Assembly (NCBI GenBank): GCA_947628725.1
Contig: CANRAQ010000029.1
Location: 1-13,325 of the forward strand
Origin: an uncultured Bacilli bacterium
Lineage (GTDB): Bacteria; Bacillota_I; Bacilli_A; RF39; UBA660
Length of the DNA: 13,325 nt
Reading direction: 5' to 3'
This document shows, piece by piece, positions 1 to 7,803 of the stretch (the first letter of the stretch is position 1; each line of letters starts with the position of its first letter). Position numbers and translations under genes: made by a program. Below the pieces are notes generated by a model. That model did no database searches, was not told the DNA's origin, and worked only from the letters and a program-made list of their open reading frames with translations.

Positions 1-77
1 CTATTTTTAGTCCTCTATCTCGATTCATTTATCATTAGTTTTTGGTTCCACCAACACTACTTGACATTGAACCTTTT

Positions 78-1370
78 TTATTTATCAACCACTACCCAAG
101 CATCTGCTATATATCTTGTTTGATGAGTACCAGTTGAATCTATTGGGTCATTTATAGCGCACGCATAACTTGAGAAAAAGTCATGACAATCTGCTCCATA
201 ATTATTTATTGCAACTTGTCTTGGAAGTGCCATTACAGTAGATGTACCTCCATCTAGATTTGCTGCATTAATGGCATGATATTTTAACATTATATCTCTT
301 AAATCTGCCATATCTGCTCCCCTAGTTCTAGAAGCATTTGAATCTATTACTAGGAATAATACTATTCCATCTGATCTTTGTCCGATAGCGGTTCTAGCAC
401 CGTATCCCCAACCACCGTTACCACTTACTTCAGATGGTTTACCATTTACTATTAAAAATGGTCCCCATGTAACTGCATCTCGTATTCCCATATCTAATGC
501 TTGTTGTGCACTAACATCTTTTATAAGTAGTAATATATCATCATCATTAAAGCCAATTAAACCTCCAGTAGAAGTACCATATTCTCCATTAGTAATTAGT
601 TTACCATTAGAAATAGTTATACCGTTTGGAGTTCCTCCCCAACTAGATCCACCTGGGTCAAAAAATCCTCCACCGTTTATAGCTAAAATTGCATTTGTCT
701 TTTGAGCCATAGTAGTTACATATTCACCTTTACTACCTAAAGAATCTGTTACCCTAAGTTGTATCATAGAAGGATCATATATAGCCGCTAAAAATGCTTT
801 TTGCCCATCTACTTCAAATTGTATTATTTTATATTTTGTTCCTTCTTCTACATCTAATATAGCCTTATCATATTCATCTATGTATTCATCTTTTGCTTCT
901 TTATCTATTAAACTTGTATCTGTAGATTCTCCACTTTCTTTTACATAATTTTTAGACATTATTCTACTTATTTCGTCACTATCATAAAATATTTTACAAA
1001 AATATTGATGATGCATTGTCTGCATAGCTGTAGTAATCAACCAAGTTTTAAATTTCTCATTTGGTCCATAAAGTAAAAGTAAAAATCCAATACAACCGGC
1101 TATATAAAATCCAAGTAATACATAAAATACATTTTTTAACCAATTCTTTATTTTTCTATTTGTTGCTTTTATATTTTTTGTATACATAGTTATACTTACT
1201 ACTAATAATATTATAAGCGCTAAAACTAATGTACCTATTGCAACAAAAATAGGAAATTTTATTAAATAATCAGAATTAAATCCAATTATAAATAATACTT
1301 CAAGCGCAGGTATTAATAAAATACTTAATATCGATAAAATAAATCCTAATTTCTTCTTTTTTGCGTTCAC
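78..1370 (-). CDS. Membrane-anchored phosphodiester glycosidase family protein (NAGPA / DUF2233 domain)
   Basis: A 430-residue protein with three predicted N-terminal membrane segments (about 8-31, 41-62, 80-101), a charged linker (about 130-180) and a C-terminal NAGPA-like domain (about 195-428), which should lie outside the membrane. Domain signatures seen are AINGGGFFDPGG (from 230), GPFLIVNGK (303-311), RTAIGQRSDG (326-335) and NLDGGTSTVM (371-380). The family includes the human uncovering enzyme, which removes GlcNAc from a phosphodiester; bacterial members are usually linked to cell-surface glycans. The substrate here cannot be read from the sequence; a teichoic-acid-like polymer is inference. 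The start is a GTG preceded by GGTGTGAT, 20 bases after murC, so it is probably the last complete gene of the tad-murC operon. The stop is followed by an alternative +1 reading frame that continues for 15 codons (see findings). Confidence 0.85.
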   Translation of the reverse strand: MNAKKKKLGFILSILSILLIPALEVLFIIGFNSDYLIKFPIFVAIGTLVLALIILLVVSITMYTKNIKATNRKIKNWLKNVFYVLLGFYIAGCIGFLLLLYGPNEKFKTWLITTAMQTMHHQYFCKIFYDSDEISRIMSKNYVKESGESTDTSLIDKEAKDEYIDEYDKAILDVEEGTKYKIIQFEVDGQKAFLAAIYDPSMIQLRVTDSLGSKGEYVTTMAQKTNAILAINGGGFFDPGGSSWGGTPNGITISNGKLITNGEYGTSTGGLIGFNDDDILLLIKDVSAQQALDMGIRDAVTWGPFLIVNGKPSEVSGNGGWGYGARTAIGQRSDGIVLFLVIDSNASRTRGADMADLRDIMLKYHAINAANLDGGTSTVMALPRQVAINNYGADCHDFFSSYACAINDPIDSTGTHQTRYIADAWVVVDK

Positions 1371-1390
1371 TATATCACACCTAACTAAAA

Positions 1391-2710
1391 TTAATCTAAC
1401 TTTTCATTCAATAATTTTTTATATTCCTCTTCTAATATATATATTTCTTTACTACTCATAAACAATATAACAGCATTATCATATTCTAATAATTTTTCTG
1501 CCATTCCTTGTTCTATATAATCACCATTATCTAGTTTATTTATTATTGTATATGCATCTATATTTGGATAATCTTCTTTCTTTTCTCTATCGTAGTTTAT
1601 ATCCATAACATATGCTTTATCTGCTAAATTTAATGCACTAGCAAATTCATCACAAAACTCCTCTACTCTAGAAAATGTATGTGGTTTAAATATGGCAATA
1701 ATCTTCTTATCAGGATATTTCTGACGAGCAGCTTTAATTGTAACTTTAACCTCTGTTGGATGATGAGCATAATCATCAATAATTACATTATTGCCTATAA
1801 ACTCTTCTTTAAATCTTCTTTTTGCTCCAGTAAAAGTTTTTAATACTTTAGCTACTTCTTTAGCATCCAATCTTTCATAATGACAAATAGCTATAGTAGC
1901 TAGTGAATTTAATAACATATGCTTACCATATAAAGGTAAATCAAAATGTCCATAATATTCTGACTCTATAAATACATCAAAACTTGTTCCATCGTTTCTA
2001 TATTCAACATTAAGAGCCTTTATATCATTATCTTCACTTAATCCATAATAAAATATTTGAGGATTAATATTTAATGAATGAGTATATGGGTCATCACCAC
2101 AAGCAATAACCATCTTATCCGCTTTATTAGCAAACTCTTGGTACGCTAAAATCATATCATCCATACTTTTATAATAATCTGTATGATCCATATCTATATT
2201 AGTTATTATTACATATTCTGGATCATATGCAAGAAAATGTCTACGATATTCACAAGATTCTAATATAAATCTATTAGATTCTTTATCACCATGTCCATCT
2301 CCATCACCTATTATATAATTACATCCACCAAAATTTTCTAATACATGACTTAACATAGCAGTAGTTGTTGTTTTACCATGACATCCAGATACACATATAG
2401 TTTTAAATATCTTACTTAATTTACCAATCATTTCTTGATATTCGTATATTTTTAAATTCATCTCAGTTGCTTTTATAAGTAATGGATGCTCATCTAATAT
2501 AAGTGCGGGTGAATATACTACAATACAATTTTGATTTAATTCATCGTTTATTTCACTATATATCTTTATACCTCTATCAATCAACTTATCTTCAGTAAAT
2601 CTATGTTCTTTAGCATCATCATAGCCAACTACTTCGTAACCTAAATCTGATAAAAGAAGTGCAAGAGCACTCATTCCAGTCCCTTTTATTCCTGCTAAAT
2701 AATATTTCAT
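1391..2710 (-). CDS. murC: UDP-N-acetylmuramate--L-alanine ligase
   Basis: Cytoplasmic Mur ligase that adds L-Ala to UDP-MurNAc, the first step of the peptidoglycan stem peptide. Seen: N-terminal Rossmann-like GIKGTGMSALA near residue 7, P-loop GCHGKTTTT (about 109-117), ESCEYRRHFLAY followed by TNIDMDHTDYY as in Bacillus MurC, and the C-terminal DDYAHHPTEV and FKPHTFSR motifs. The length (439 residues) is normal. I chose the ATG at 2710. GAGGAG lies six bases before it, whereas the in-frame ATG at 2716 touches that ribosome binding site. The GAGGAG overlaps the TGA stop of tadC, so translation is probably coupled to the pilus genes. The enzyme call is secure; its placement at the end of a tad operon is unusual. 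Confidence 0.95.
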   Translation of the reverse strand: MKYYLAGIKGTGMSALALLLSDLGYEVVGYDDAKEHRFTEDKLIDRGIKIYSEINDELNQNCIVVYSPALILDEHPLLIKATEMNLKIYEYQEMIGKLSKIFKTICVSGCHGKTTTTAMLSHVLENFGGCNYIIGDGDGHGDKESNRFILESCEYRRHFLAYDPEYVIITNIDMDHTDYYKSMDDMILAYQEFANKADKMVIACGDDPYTHSLNINPQIFYYGLSEDNDIKALNVEYRNDGTSFDVFIESEYYGHFDLPLYGKHMLLNSLATIAICHYERLDAKEVAKVLKTFTGAKRRFKEEFIGNNVIIDDYAHHPTEVKVTIKAARQKYPDKKIIAIFKPHTFSRVEEFCDEFASALNLADKAYVMDINYDREKKEDYPNIDAYTIINKLDNGDYIEQGMAEKLLEYDNAVILFMSSKEIYILEEEYKKLLNEKLD

Positions 2711-2720
2711 AAGCATCTCC

Positions 2721-3419
2721 TCATAATAAATTTATAATAAATGGTCCAAGTATAATAAGTAATATTAACGGTACTATAAATATTACCGAAACAATACTTA
2801 CCTTATTTGGAATTTTATTTATTTCTGATTTTATCTGCATTACTTGTTTTTCTCTTAAGTAATCTACTTGATTATTCATAGTTTCAATAATACTATTTCC
2901 AAATACATTAGTCTGAGTTATATTTAAAATAATATTATTTATAGTTTCAGATGGTATTCTATCTTTAAGATTTTCTAATGCTTCCATTAAAGATTTACCA
3001 AAATTTATTTCTAATAAACTTCTTTTAAATTCACTAGAAAGTTCACTATCTATATTTGAACAAGTAATTTCTAACGCTGATTCCAAGTTTTTACCTGCTT
3101 CTAAACTAAGCGTCAATATTTCAAAGAAAGCAAGTGCTTCTCTATCTAATTTTCTTATACGCTTATTTATTCTATAAGTTATAAGAAAGTAATAAAATAA
3201 ATTGTAATATATTATAACTATAAAAGGAATTATAAAATAATTTTTTCTATATGTAATTACTAATATTATAGTAAGTAATATAGTAGTTATCATTCTTAAG
3301 TTTAAAAATCCTATAGCGTCTATATTAAACTTTTGATTATTTCCTAATTGATTTATTTTATACTGAATATTAGATATATCTTTTTGTCTATATATCTTTT
3401 TTATAATTCCCCTATTCAT
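2721..3419 (-). CDS. tadC: Tad pilus platform protein TadC (type II secretion F domain)
   Basis: Inner-membrane platform protein expected to pair with TadB and to couple TadA ATP hydrolysis to pilin insertion. It has 232 residues with two N-terminal membrane segments (about 42-57 and 61-80), a cytoplasmic T2SSF domain (about 90-200, with FFEILTLSLEAGKNLESAL and NFGKSLMEALENL), and a C-terminal hydrophobic segment (207-229) that is long enough for one or two passes. TadC proteins are often nearer 300 residues, so this one is short. Start ATG at 3419 is four bases after the tadB stop; GTGATATA upstream is a modest ribosome binding site. It is distinguished from TadB by gene order and by its Leu/Glu-rich T2SSF repeat. 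It ends in TGA, which confirms UGA as a stop. Confidence 0.88.
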   Translation of the reverse strand: MNRGIIKKIYRQKDISNIQYKINQLGNNQKFNIDAIGFLNLRMITTILLTIILVITYRKNYFIIPFIVIIYYNLFYYFLITYRINKRIRKLDREALAFFEILTLSLEAGKNLESALEITCSNIDSELSSEFKRSLLEINFGKSLMEALENLKDRIPSETINNIILNITQTNVFGNSIIETMNNQVDYLREKQVMQIKSEINKIPNKVSIVSVIFIVPLILLIILGPFIINLL

Positions 3420-3423
3420 TATA

Positions 3424-4914
3424 TCACATTCTCACTTTCATTAAACTTTTTACTACAAAAATATATGTAATATATATAATTAATATAATAACAAGTAGCG
3501 TTATTCCTAAAGGATTATTAAATAATGGATCAAAATAACCTTTATTCATTATACTTAAAAATATTACAAATAATGGTGGTACAAATATAAGTACATACAT
3601 TATAAATCTAGAACTACTTGTAAGTGATTTTAACTCTTGTTGTAGTTTTCTTCTATTATACATAGTCTTTTCTATAGAATTAAATACTTTAATAATATTT
3701 CCACCTGTAGTATTTAATATAGATAAACTAGACGCTAGATAAACTGCTTCACTAGAATTAATTCTTTCTGAAAATCTTTTAAATACTACTTCTATATCTA
3801 ATCCATATGATAATTCTAAACTAATTTTTTCAAATTCTCTTGAAATAGGTCCACTTAACTCTTTAGTAACTAAATCTATAGTTTGAATAATACTCATGCC
3901 TGCCTTAAAACCATTATTCATAATAGTTATAGCATCTAGCATATCATTTTCTATCTGTTTTCTATATTTAGAATATTTTATTATATATATTATATCCAAA
4001 ACATAAAAACCCAATACAAATGAAAATATTACTCCATATATAGATAATATTTTAGAATTAATTAGATTGACACATAACAATACTAATATAAATATAAATC
4101 CTATAAATATCTTTCTAGACATAAATTTCATATTATTTTCATCATTTAGATTAAAAGCAATATTATATTTTTCATATCTTTTAGATCTATTAATTAAAAA
4201 ATTAGACTTAGATAAACTTTTACTAAGTTTATCTACTAAAATATTATATTTATTATATAGATAATCAAATAAAGATATAGATGAATTTTTAGATGAATTA
4301 ATAGTAAATTTAGAAAATCTTTTTTCTAATTTTATACTTCTTATATATCTACATAAAAATAGTATTATAAATAATAAAACTATAATAATTCCAAATTGAC
4401 CCATTCTTATCAAATTAGTATTATTATATTTTACTGTAACATATGCAGTTTCCTTTGCAATATTTCCACTACTATCAGTTACAGAATATTCTATTTTTTT
4501 TACACCCTCTTTATTAAAATCTATAGAGTCTATATTAGTAGTTATCGATCCTGTTATATCTCCATCTAAATTATCTGTAGCGCTTACACCATCTAGATAA
4601 TTTATACTTTCACCTGTTTTAATTTTATATGTCTTATTTTGTAATTTAATTATTGGTAATGATCTATCTATTATATAGTCTCCACTACTTATTTTAGTTT
4701 CAACACCATTTACATCATAATTTATAATTTCTATTTTATATTTTCCTTCATCTGTTAATTTAATATCTACTTTAGTATTAATTAAATCAGATTTTTCTAT
4801 AACTACATTATCTTTATAAACTACATATGAATAATTAGTGACATTTAAAGAAGGATTATAAGTAACTATTATATCTTCAAATGTACTAATTTCATTTATA
4901 CTTAAACCCTCCAT
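3424..4914 (-). CDS. tadB: TadB-like platform protein with an N-terminal pair of Ig-like domains (unusual fusion)
   Basis: A 496-residue protein. Residues about 10-84 and 86-162 look like two Ig-like beta domains; the second has the DUF5011-type pattern (YLDGVSATDNLDGDIT, then VKKIEYSVTDSSGNIAKET and a VTV strand). A membrane segment follows (172-189), then a basic stretch (RYIRSIKLEKR), a linker, two membrane segments (268-285 and 290-312), a T2SSF domain (about 320-433, with MNNGFKAGMSIIQTIDLV and LNTTGGNIIKVFNSIEKT) and two more (434-455 and 467-488). Classical TadB has about 300 residues and no Ig-like part. The start is fixed by AGGTGA at 4923-4918, four bases before the ATG, so no signal peptide has been missed. 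Positive-inside reasoning gives an N-out, five-pass topology with the Ig-like domains outside. Seen: the fusion in one uninterrupted frame. Inferred: the external location and an adhesive or scaffold role. Confidence 0.87.
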   Translation of the reverse strand: MEGLSINEISTFEDIIVTYNPSLNVTNYSYVVYKDNVVIEKSDLINTKVDIKLTDEGKYKIEIINYDVNGVETKISSGDYIIDRSLPIIKLQNKTYKIKTGESINYLDGVSATDNLDGDITGSITTNIDSIDFNKEGVKKIEYSVTDSSGNIAKETAYVTVKYNNTNLIRMGQFGIIIVLLFIILFLCRYIRSIKLEKRFSKFTINSSKNSSISLFDYLYNKYNILVDKLSKSLSKSNFLINRSKRYEKYNIAFNLNDENNMKFMSRKIFIGFIFILVLLCVNLINSKILSIYGVIFSFVLGFYVLDIIYIIKYSKYRKQIENDMLDAITIMNNGFKAGMSIIQTIDLVTKELSGPISREFEKISLELSYGLDIEVVFKRFSERINSSEAVYLASSLSILNTTGGNIIKVFNSIEKTMYNRRKLQQELKSLTSSSRFIMYVLIFVPPLFVIFLSIMNKGYFDPLFNNPLGITLLVIILIIYITYIFVVKSLMKVRM

Positions 4915-4923
4915 AACTCACCT

Positions 4924-6246
4924 CTATTCAAATATATCTGTTAGATTCGTTATACCTCTAGATTTTAATCTATCATATATTTTAGGAGTTGCCTCATTTA
5001 AAACAAACTCTCCAATTACTTCTCCATCACTTGTTATACCTTGTTGTTTAAAACTAAATATTTCATTTAATACGATCTCTCCATCAGATATACCTACAAC
5101 TTCACTTATACTAGTAATTTTTCTTTTACCATCTGATAATCTAGAAACATTTATTACTATATCAATAGCGTTTTCTATGTATTCTCTAATAGCCTTTATA
5201 GGTATTTCCATACCTGCCATAAGTACCATAGTTTCTAATCTATTAAGTGAATCTTTAGGACTATTAGCGTGAAGTGTTGTCATACTACCTTCATGACCTG
5301 TATTCATAGCCTGAAGCATATCAAATGCCTCTTTACCACGAACTTCTCCAACTATTATTCTATCAGGTCTCATACGAAGTGAATTTATAACTAAATCTCT
5401 TATAGTTATTGCTCCACTTCCCTCATAGTTAGAACTTCTTGTTTCAAGAGATATTACATGCTCTTGTTCCAATTTTAATTCTGCAGCATCTTCTATAGTT
5501 ATAATTCTTTCATCATTATTTATAAAAGATGACATTACATTTAAAAGAGTTGTTTTACCACTACCAGTTCCGCCACATACTATTATATTCATCTTACTTA
5601 CTACACAAGATTCAATAAATCTAGCCATGTATGGAGTCATAGTACCATTTCTAAGTAAATCTTCTATATTATCTAATTCTCTTCTAAATTTACGAATTGT
5701 TAAGACTGGTCCATTTAAACTTAAAGGTTCAATAATAGCGTTAAGTCTAGATCCATCATTAAGTCTTGCATCTACCATAGGATTTGCCGTATCTATAGTT
5801 CTTCCAATAGGTTGAATAAGTCTTTGTATAGTTCTTAATATATGGTTTTCATTTATAAAAGAAACGCTATCATCCTTTAAAATTTTACCATCTAATTCAA
5901 TATATATATCATTTATTCCATTTACCATTATTTCAGTTATACTAGGATCTTCTAACAATTCTGTTATTGGTCCATAACCATTAATTTCATTATCTATTAA
6001 ATTATTTATATATGATCTTTCTATGACACTTAAATCATAACCTTCTAATGTTTTATCTATTTCACTTTTTACATATTTATCAAAATTAATTTGACCATTT
6101 TTGTTATTATCTATTAAATTTTGTATAATTTTATTTCTAAGTTCATCTAATAATTCTTTATTACTGAATGCTTCATAATCAGGAATATCTTTTAAGTTTA
6201 ATGTTTCTTCTTTAACCTCAAACTCATCTACAAATGACTTACTCAT
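4924..6246 (-). CDS. tadA: Tad pilus assembly / secretion ATPase TadA (CpaF family)
   Basis: Hexameric motor ATPase of the type II/IV secretion superfamily, cytoplasmic, powering Tad pilus assembly. In 440 residues one sees the CpaF-type N-terminal region (about 80-190, including NGYGPITELLEDPSITEIMV and the RLNDGSRLNA stretch), Walker A GGTGSGKT (225-232), the acidic IEDAAEL box (251-257), Walker B IIVGEVRG (297-304) and the TTLHAN histidine box (323-328). The MNTGHEGSMTTLHAN block is characteristic of CpaF/TadA and not of PilB. The start overlaps the end of tadZ by eight bases, with GGTGAT in front, so translation is probably coupled. All catalytic elements are intact. Confidence 0.95.
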   Translation of the reverse strand: MSKSFVDEFEVKEETLNLKDIPDYEAFSNKELLDELRNKIIQNLIDNNKNGQINFDKYVKSEIDKTLEGYDLSVIERSYINNLIDNEINGYGPITELLEDPSITEIMVNGINDIYIELDGKILKDDSVSFINENHILRTIQRLIQPIGRTIDTANPMVDARLNDGSRLNAIIEPLSLNGPVLTIRKFRRELDNIEDLLRNGTMTPYMARFIESCVVSKMNIIVCGGTGSGKTTLLNVMSSFINNDERIITIEDAAELKLEQEHVISLETRSSNYEGSGAITIRDLVINSLRMRPDRIIVGEVRGKEAFDMLQAMNTGHEGSMTTLHANSPKDSLNRLETMVLMAGMEIPIKAIREYIENAIDIVINVSRLSDGKRKITSISEVVGISDGEIVLNEIFSFKQQGITSDGEVIGEFVLNEATPKIYDRLKSRGITNLTDIFE

Positions 6247-7015
6247 CTAAATCACCATTACTTTCTATAAGTAAATCTTTAGCAATCATATTAAATATAT
6301 TAGATGCTTTCTTATATTTTTTATATATATTATCTTCTAACATTAATATTTTACCTTGTATTACATATTTATCAATATTCTTGATATAGAAACTTTCAGG
6401 TATTATATAATTTACATTTTTATTTATAATATTTTTAATATCATATTTATTATAATAGTTTCTACCTTTTTCTCTTGCCTCATTAAGAATTATTTTATAA
6501 TTTGTTTTACCCATTTCATTTAAAATAGATACAAATGATTTCATATTTTTTAAATTCATAGAATCATTATTTATAACATATAAAATTTTATCACTATAAT
6601 CAAAAGCAAATAAATTTATATCAGTTAATATATGATTAGTATCTATAAGAATTATATCAAATTTCATAGATGCTTTATATAATATTAAATCTAATACTTT
6701 ATTATTGATTTTTCTAGCAAATCTAGGATCTTTAGGAGATGGAAGTATACTTATAAATTCATTATAATTTACTAAATAATCTTCAAAATAAGTAAATTTA
6801 TTATTATTTAAATCTTCATACATATTATATATATCACGCGCACCTGTTATATTTAATGTGCTTGCAACATCTCCACAATATAAATCTAAATCTACAATTA
6901 AAACTTTCTTATTCATTCTAGAATAAATTCCAGCTAAATTAAGTAAGGTAGTAGTCTTACCTACCCCTCCTTTTACTGATGAAATTGTAAATACTTTTGC
7001 TTTATTTAAAGCCAT
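6239..7015 (-). CDS. tadZ: TadZ/CpaE-like MinD-family ATPase
   Basis: A 258-residue ParA/MinD-type P-loop ATPase. The deviant Walker A KGGVGKTT (15-22), VDLDLYCGD (41-49) and a Walker B-like FDIILIDTN stretch are present. In Tad systems, TadZ/CpaE positions the machine at the pole or at a membrane site and recruits TadA. Family members usually carry an atypical receiver domain before the ATPase; here the Walker A motif begins at residue 15, so that domain is absent. No obvious C-terminal amphipathic MinD helix is seen. GGGTGAT precedes the ATG. The gene sits four bases after the TadG-like gene and overlaps tadA by eight. The ATPase family is certain; the TadZ assignment rests mostly on context. 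Confidence 0.85.
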   Translation of the reverse strand: MALNKAKVFTISSVKGGVGKTTTLLNLAGIYSRMNKKVLIVDLDLYCGDVASTLNITGARDIYNMYEDLNNNKFTYFEDYLVNYNEFISILPSPKDPRFARKINNKVLDLILYKASMKFDIILIDTNHILTDINLFAFDYSDKILYVINNDSMNLKNMKSFVSILNEMGKTNYKIILNEAREKGRNYYNKYDIKNIINKNVNYIIPESFYIKNIDKYVIQGKILMLEDNIYKKYKKASNIFNMIAKDLLIESNGDLDE

Positions 7016-7019
7016 ACTA

Positions 7020-7388
7020 TCACCCTTTTATTATCTGTTTATTTGATATATTTCCCGTATATGTTACATTTATATCTTCGTTCATAATCTTATATAAACT
7101 TTTATATTTTTTACTTACAGATATTTTTATTCCTTCATCTATATATGTAATATCTATTTTTTTATCCTTTATATTTTTTAAATTTTCTTCAAGTAACTTA
7201 TTTAATTTAATATCTATATCATCATTTTCACTACTAGATAAATAATATTCTACTGCATCATATACATTATTATTTATCTTTCTTTTTTCTATAGATAATA
7301 AACTATAATCAATAATGAGTGTAATAGCTATAAGTAATATTGGAATAATAATTACAAACATTACAAGTACTTGACCTTTATTATTCAT
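7020..7388 (-). CDS. TadG-like pseudopilin / Flp pilus assembly protein
   Basis: A 122-residue protein that begins with KGQVLVMFVIIIP followed by a hydrophobic helix (about residues 8-27) and IDYSLLSIEKRKINNNVYDAVEYYL. That layout resembles the TadG/Tad-like N-terminal module, where a hydrophobic helix is followed by an Asp, an Arg/Lys-rich turn and an Asn/Asp-Ala segment. The rest is a small, Lys/Ile-rich extracellular domain. The glutamate that class III prepilins carry at +5 after the Gly is Met here, so processing by a prepilin peptidase is doubtful. The gene overlaps the end of the preceding tadE-like gene by eight bases. Classical TadG is much longer and often has a von Willebrand domain; none is seen. 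The family call is moderate. Confidence 0.7.
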   Translation of the reverse strand: MNNKGQVLVMFVIIIPILLIAITLIIDYSLLSIEKRKINNNVYDAVEYYLSSSENDDIDIKLNKLLEENLKNIKDKKIDITYIDEGIKISVSKKYKSLYKIMNEDINVTYTGNISNKQIIKG

Positions 7389-7719
7389 TATATATACTCT
7401 TTTCTACATTTACTTTATAATATTCACCTATAATTATACTTACAATAGGAGATATTATATTTATATCTTTACTTAATGAAATAACAATCATATCATCATT
7501 ATTCTTATAAGATATATCTATATTTTTATCACTTACATATTTATTTATTTCATCATATTTACTATCTTTATATAAATCTGATACTATATCTATATTATTT
7601 TCTAAAGTAATTTTTTTATATATAATATTACTAAAATCTATGATAGACATTATTAGTAATATAAATATAGGTAATATAATAATAAATTCTACTAATGCTT
7701 GTCCTTTATTATTCTTCAT
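7381..7719 (-). CDS. TadE-like pseudopilin
   Basis: A 112-residue protein that begins MKNNKGQALVEF and continues with a hydrophobic helix (about residues 10-30). The G/QALVEF arrangement, with Glu at +5, is the class III prepilin / TadE signature, so cleavage after the Gly is plausible. The remaining residues form a short Lys/Asp/Ile-rich domain, expected outside the membrane. An in-frame ATG lies at 7740, but the -10 box at 7751-7746 places the transcription start at about 7739, which would exclude it. GTGTGAT before the ATG at 7719 is a usable ribosome binding site. It is the first gene of the tad operon and may be a minor pilin or, in the absence of any Flp gene here, a main fibre component (inference). 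Confidence 0.78.
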   Translation of the reverse strand: MKNNKGQALVEFIIILPIFILLIMSIIDFSNIIYKKITLENNIDIVSDLYKDSKYDEINKYVSDKNIDISYKNNDDMIVISLSKDINIISPIVSIIIGEYYKVNVEKSIYNE

Positions 7720-7745
7720 AATATCACACTCTATCATCATATCTA

Positions 7746-7754
7746 ATTATACCA
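7746..7754 (-). promoter_or_regulatory. Extended -10 promoter of the tad-murC operon
   Basis: On the minus strand, TGG directly precedes a perfect TATAAT (7751-7746), giving an extended -10 element. No good -35 hexamer exists because the spacer region is the U-tract of the recO terminator. Transcription would start near 7739, leaving a leader of about 20 bases before the tadE-like ATG at 7719. Confidence 0.6.
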
Positions 7755-7764
7755 AAATAACAAA

Positions 7765-7793
7765 AAAAAAGATAGACTTTTCTACTCTTTTTT
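7765..7793. terminator. Intrinsic terminator after recO
   Basis: The hairpin arms are 7765-7776 and 7781-7793: twelve pairs with one bulged C, and a four-base CTTT loop. On the minus strand it is followed by nine T residues, so it ends the ybeY-recO operon just upstream of the tad promoter. The stem is A/T-rich and symmetric, so it could also work on the plus strand. Confidence 0.75.
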
Positions 7794-7803
7794 GACATTC
7801 ATC

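Noticed and set aside
40..80. GGTTC...GAACC inverted repeat followed by T residues on the plus strand
   Set aside because: It is terminator-like only on the plus strand, where no gene runs; the loop of about 20 bases is large, and on the minus strand no T-tract follows.
4067..4264. 65-codon plus-strand frame opposite tadB
   Set aside because: It lies fully inside tadB on the other strand, is Ile/Leu/Phe-rich as expected from the complement of Lys/Asn codons, and has no ribosome binding site.
5627..5815. 62-codon plus-strand frame opposite tadA
   Set aside because: It is the complement of the conserved ATPase coding sequence, with no domain of its own.
6997..7245. 82-codon plus-strand frame opposite tadZ and the TadG-like gene
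   Set aside because: It overlaps two well-supported minus-strand genes; its hydrophobic character is the shadow of AT-rich coding.
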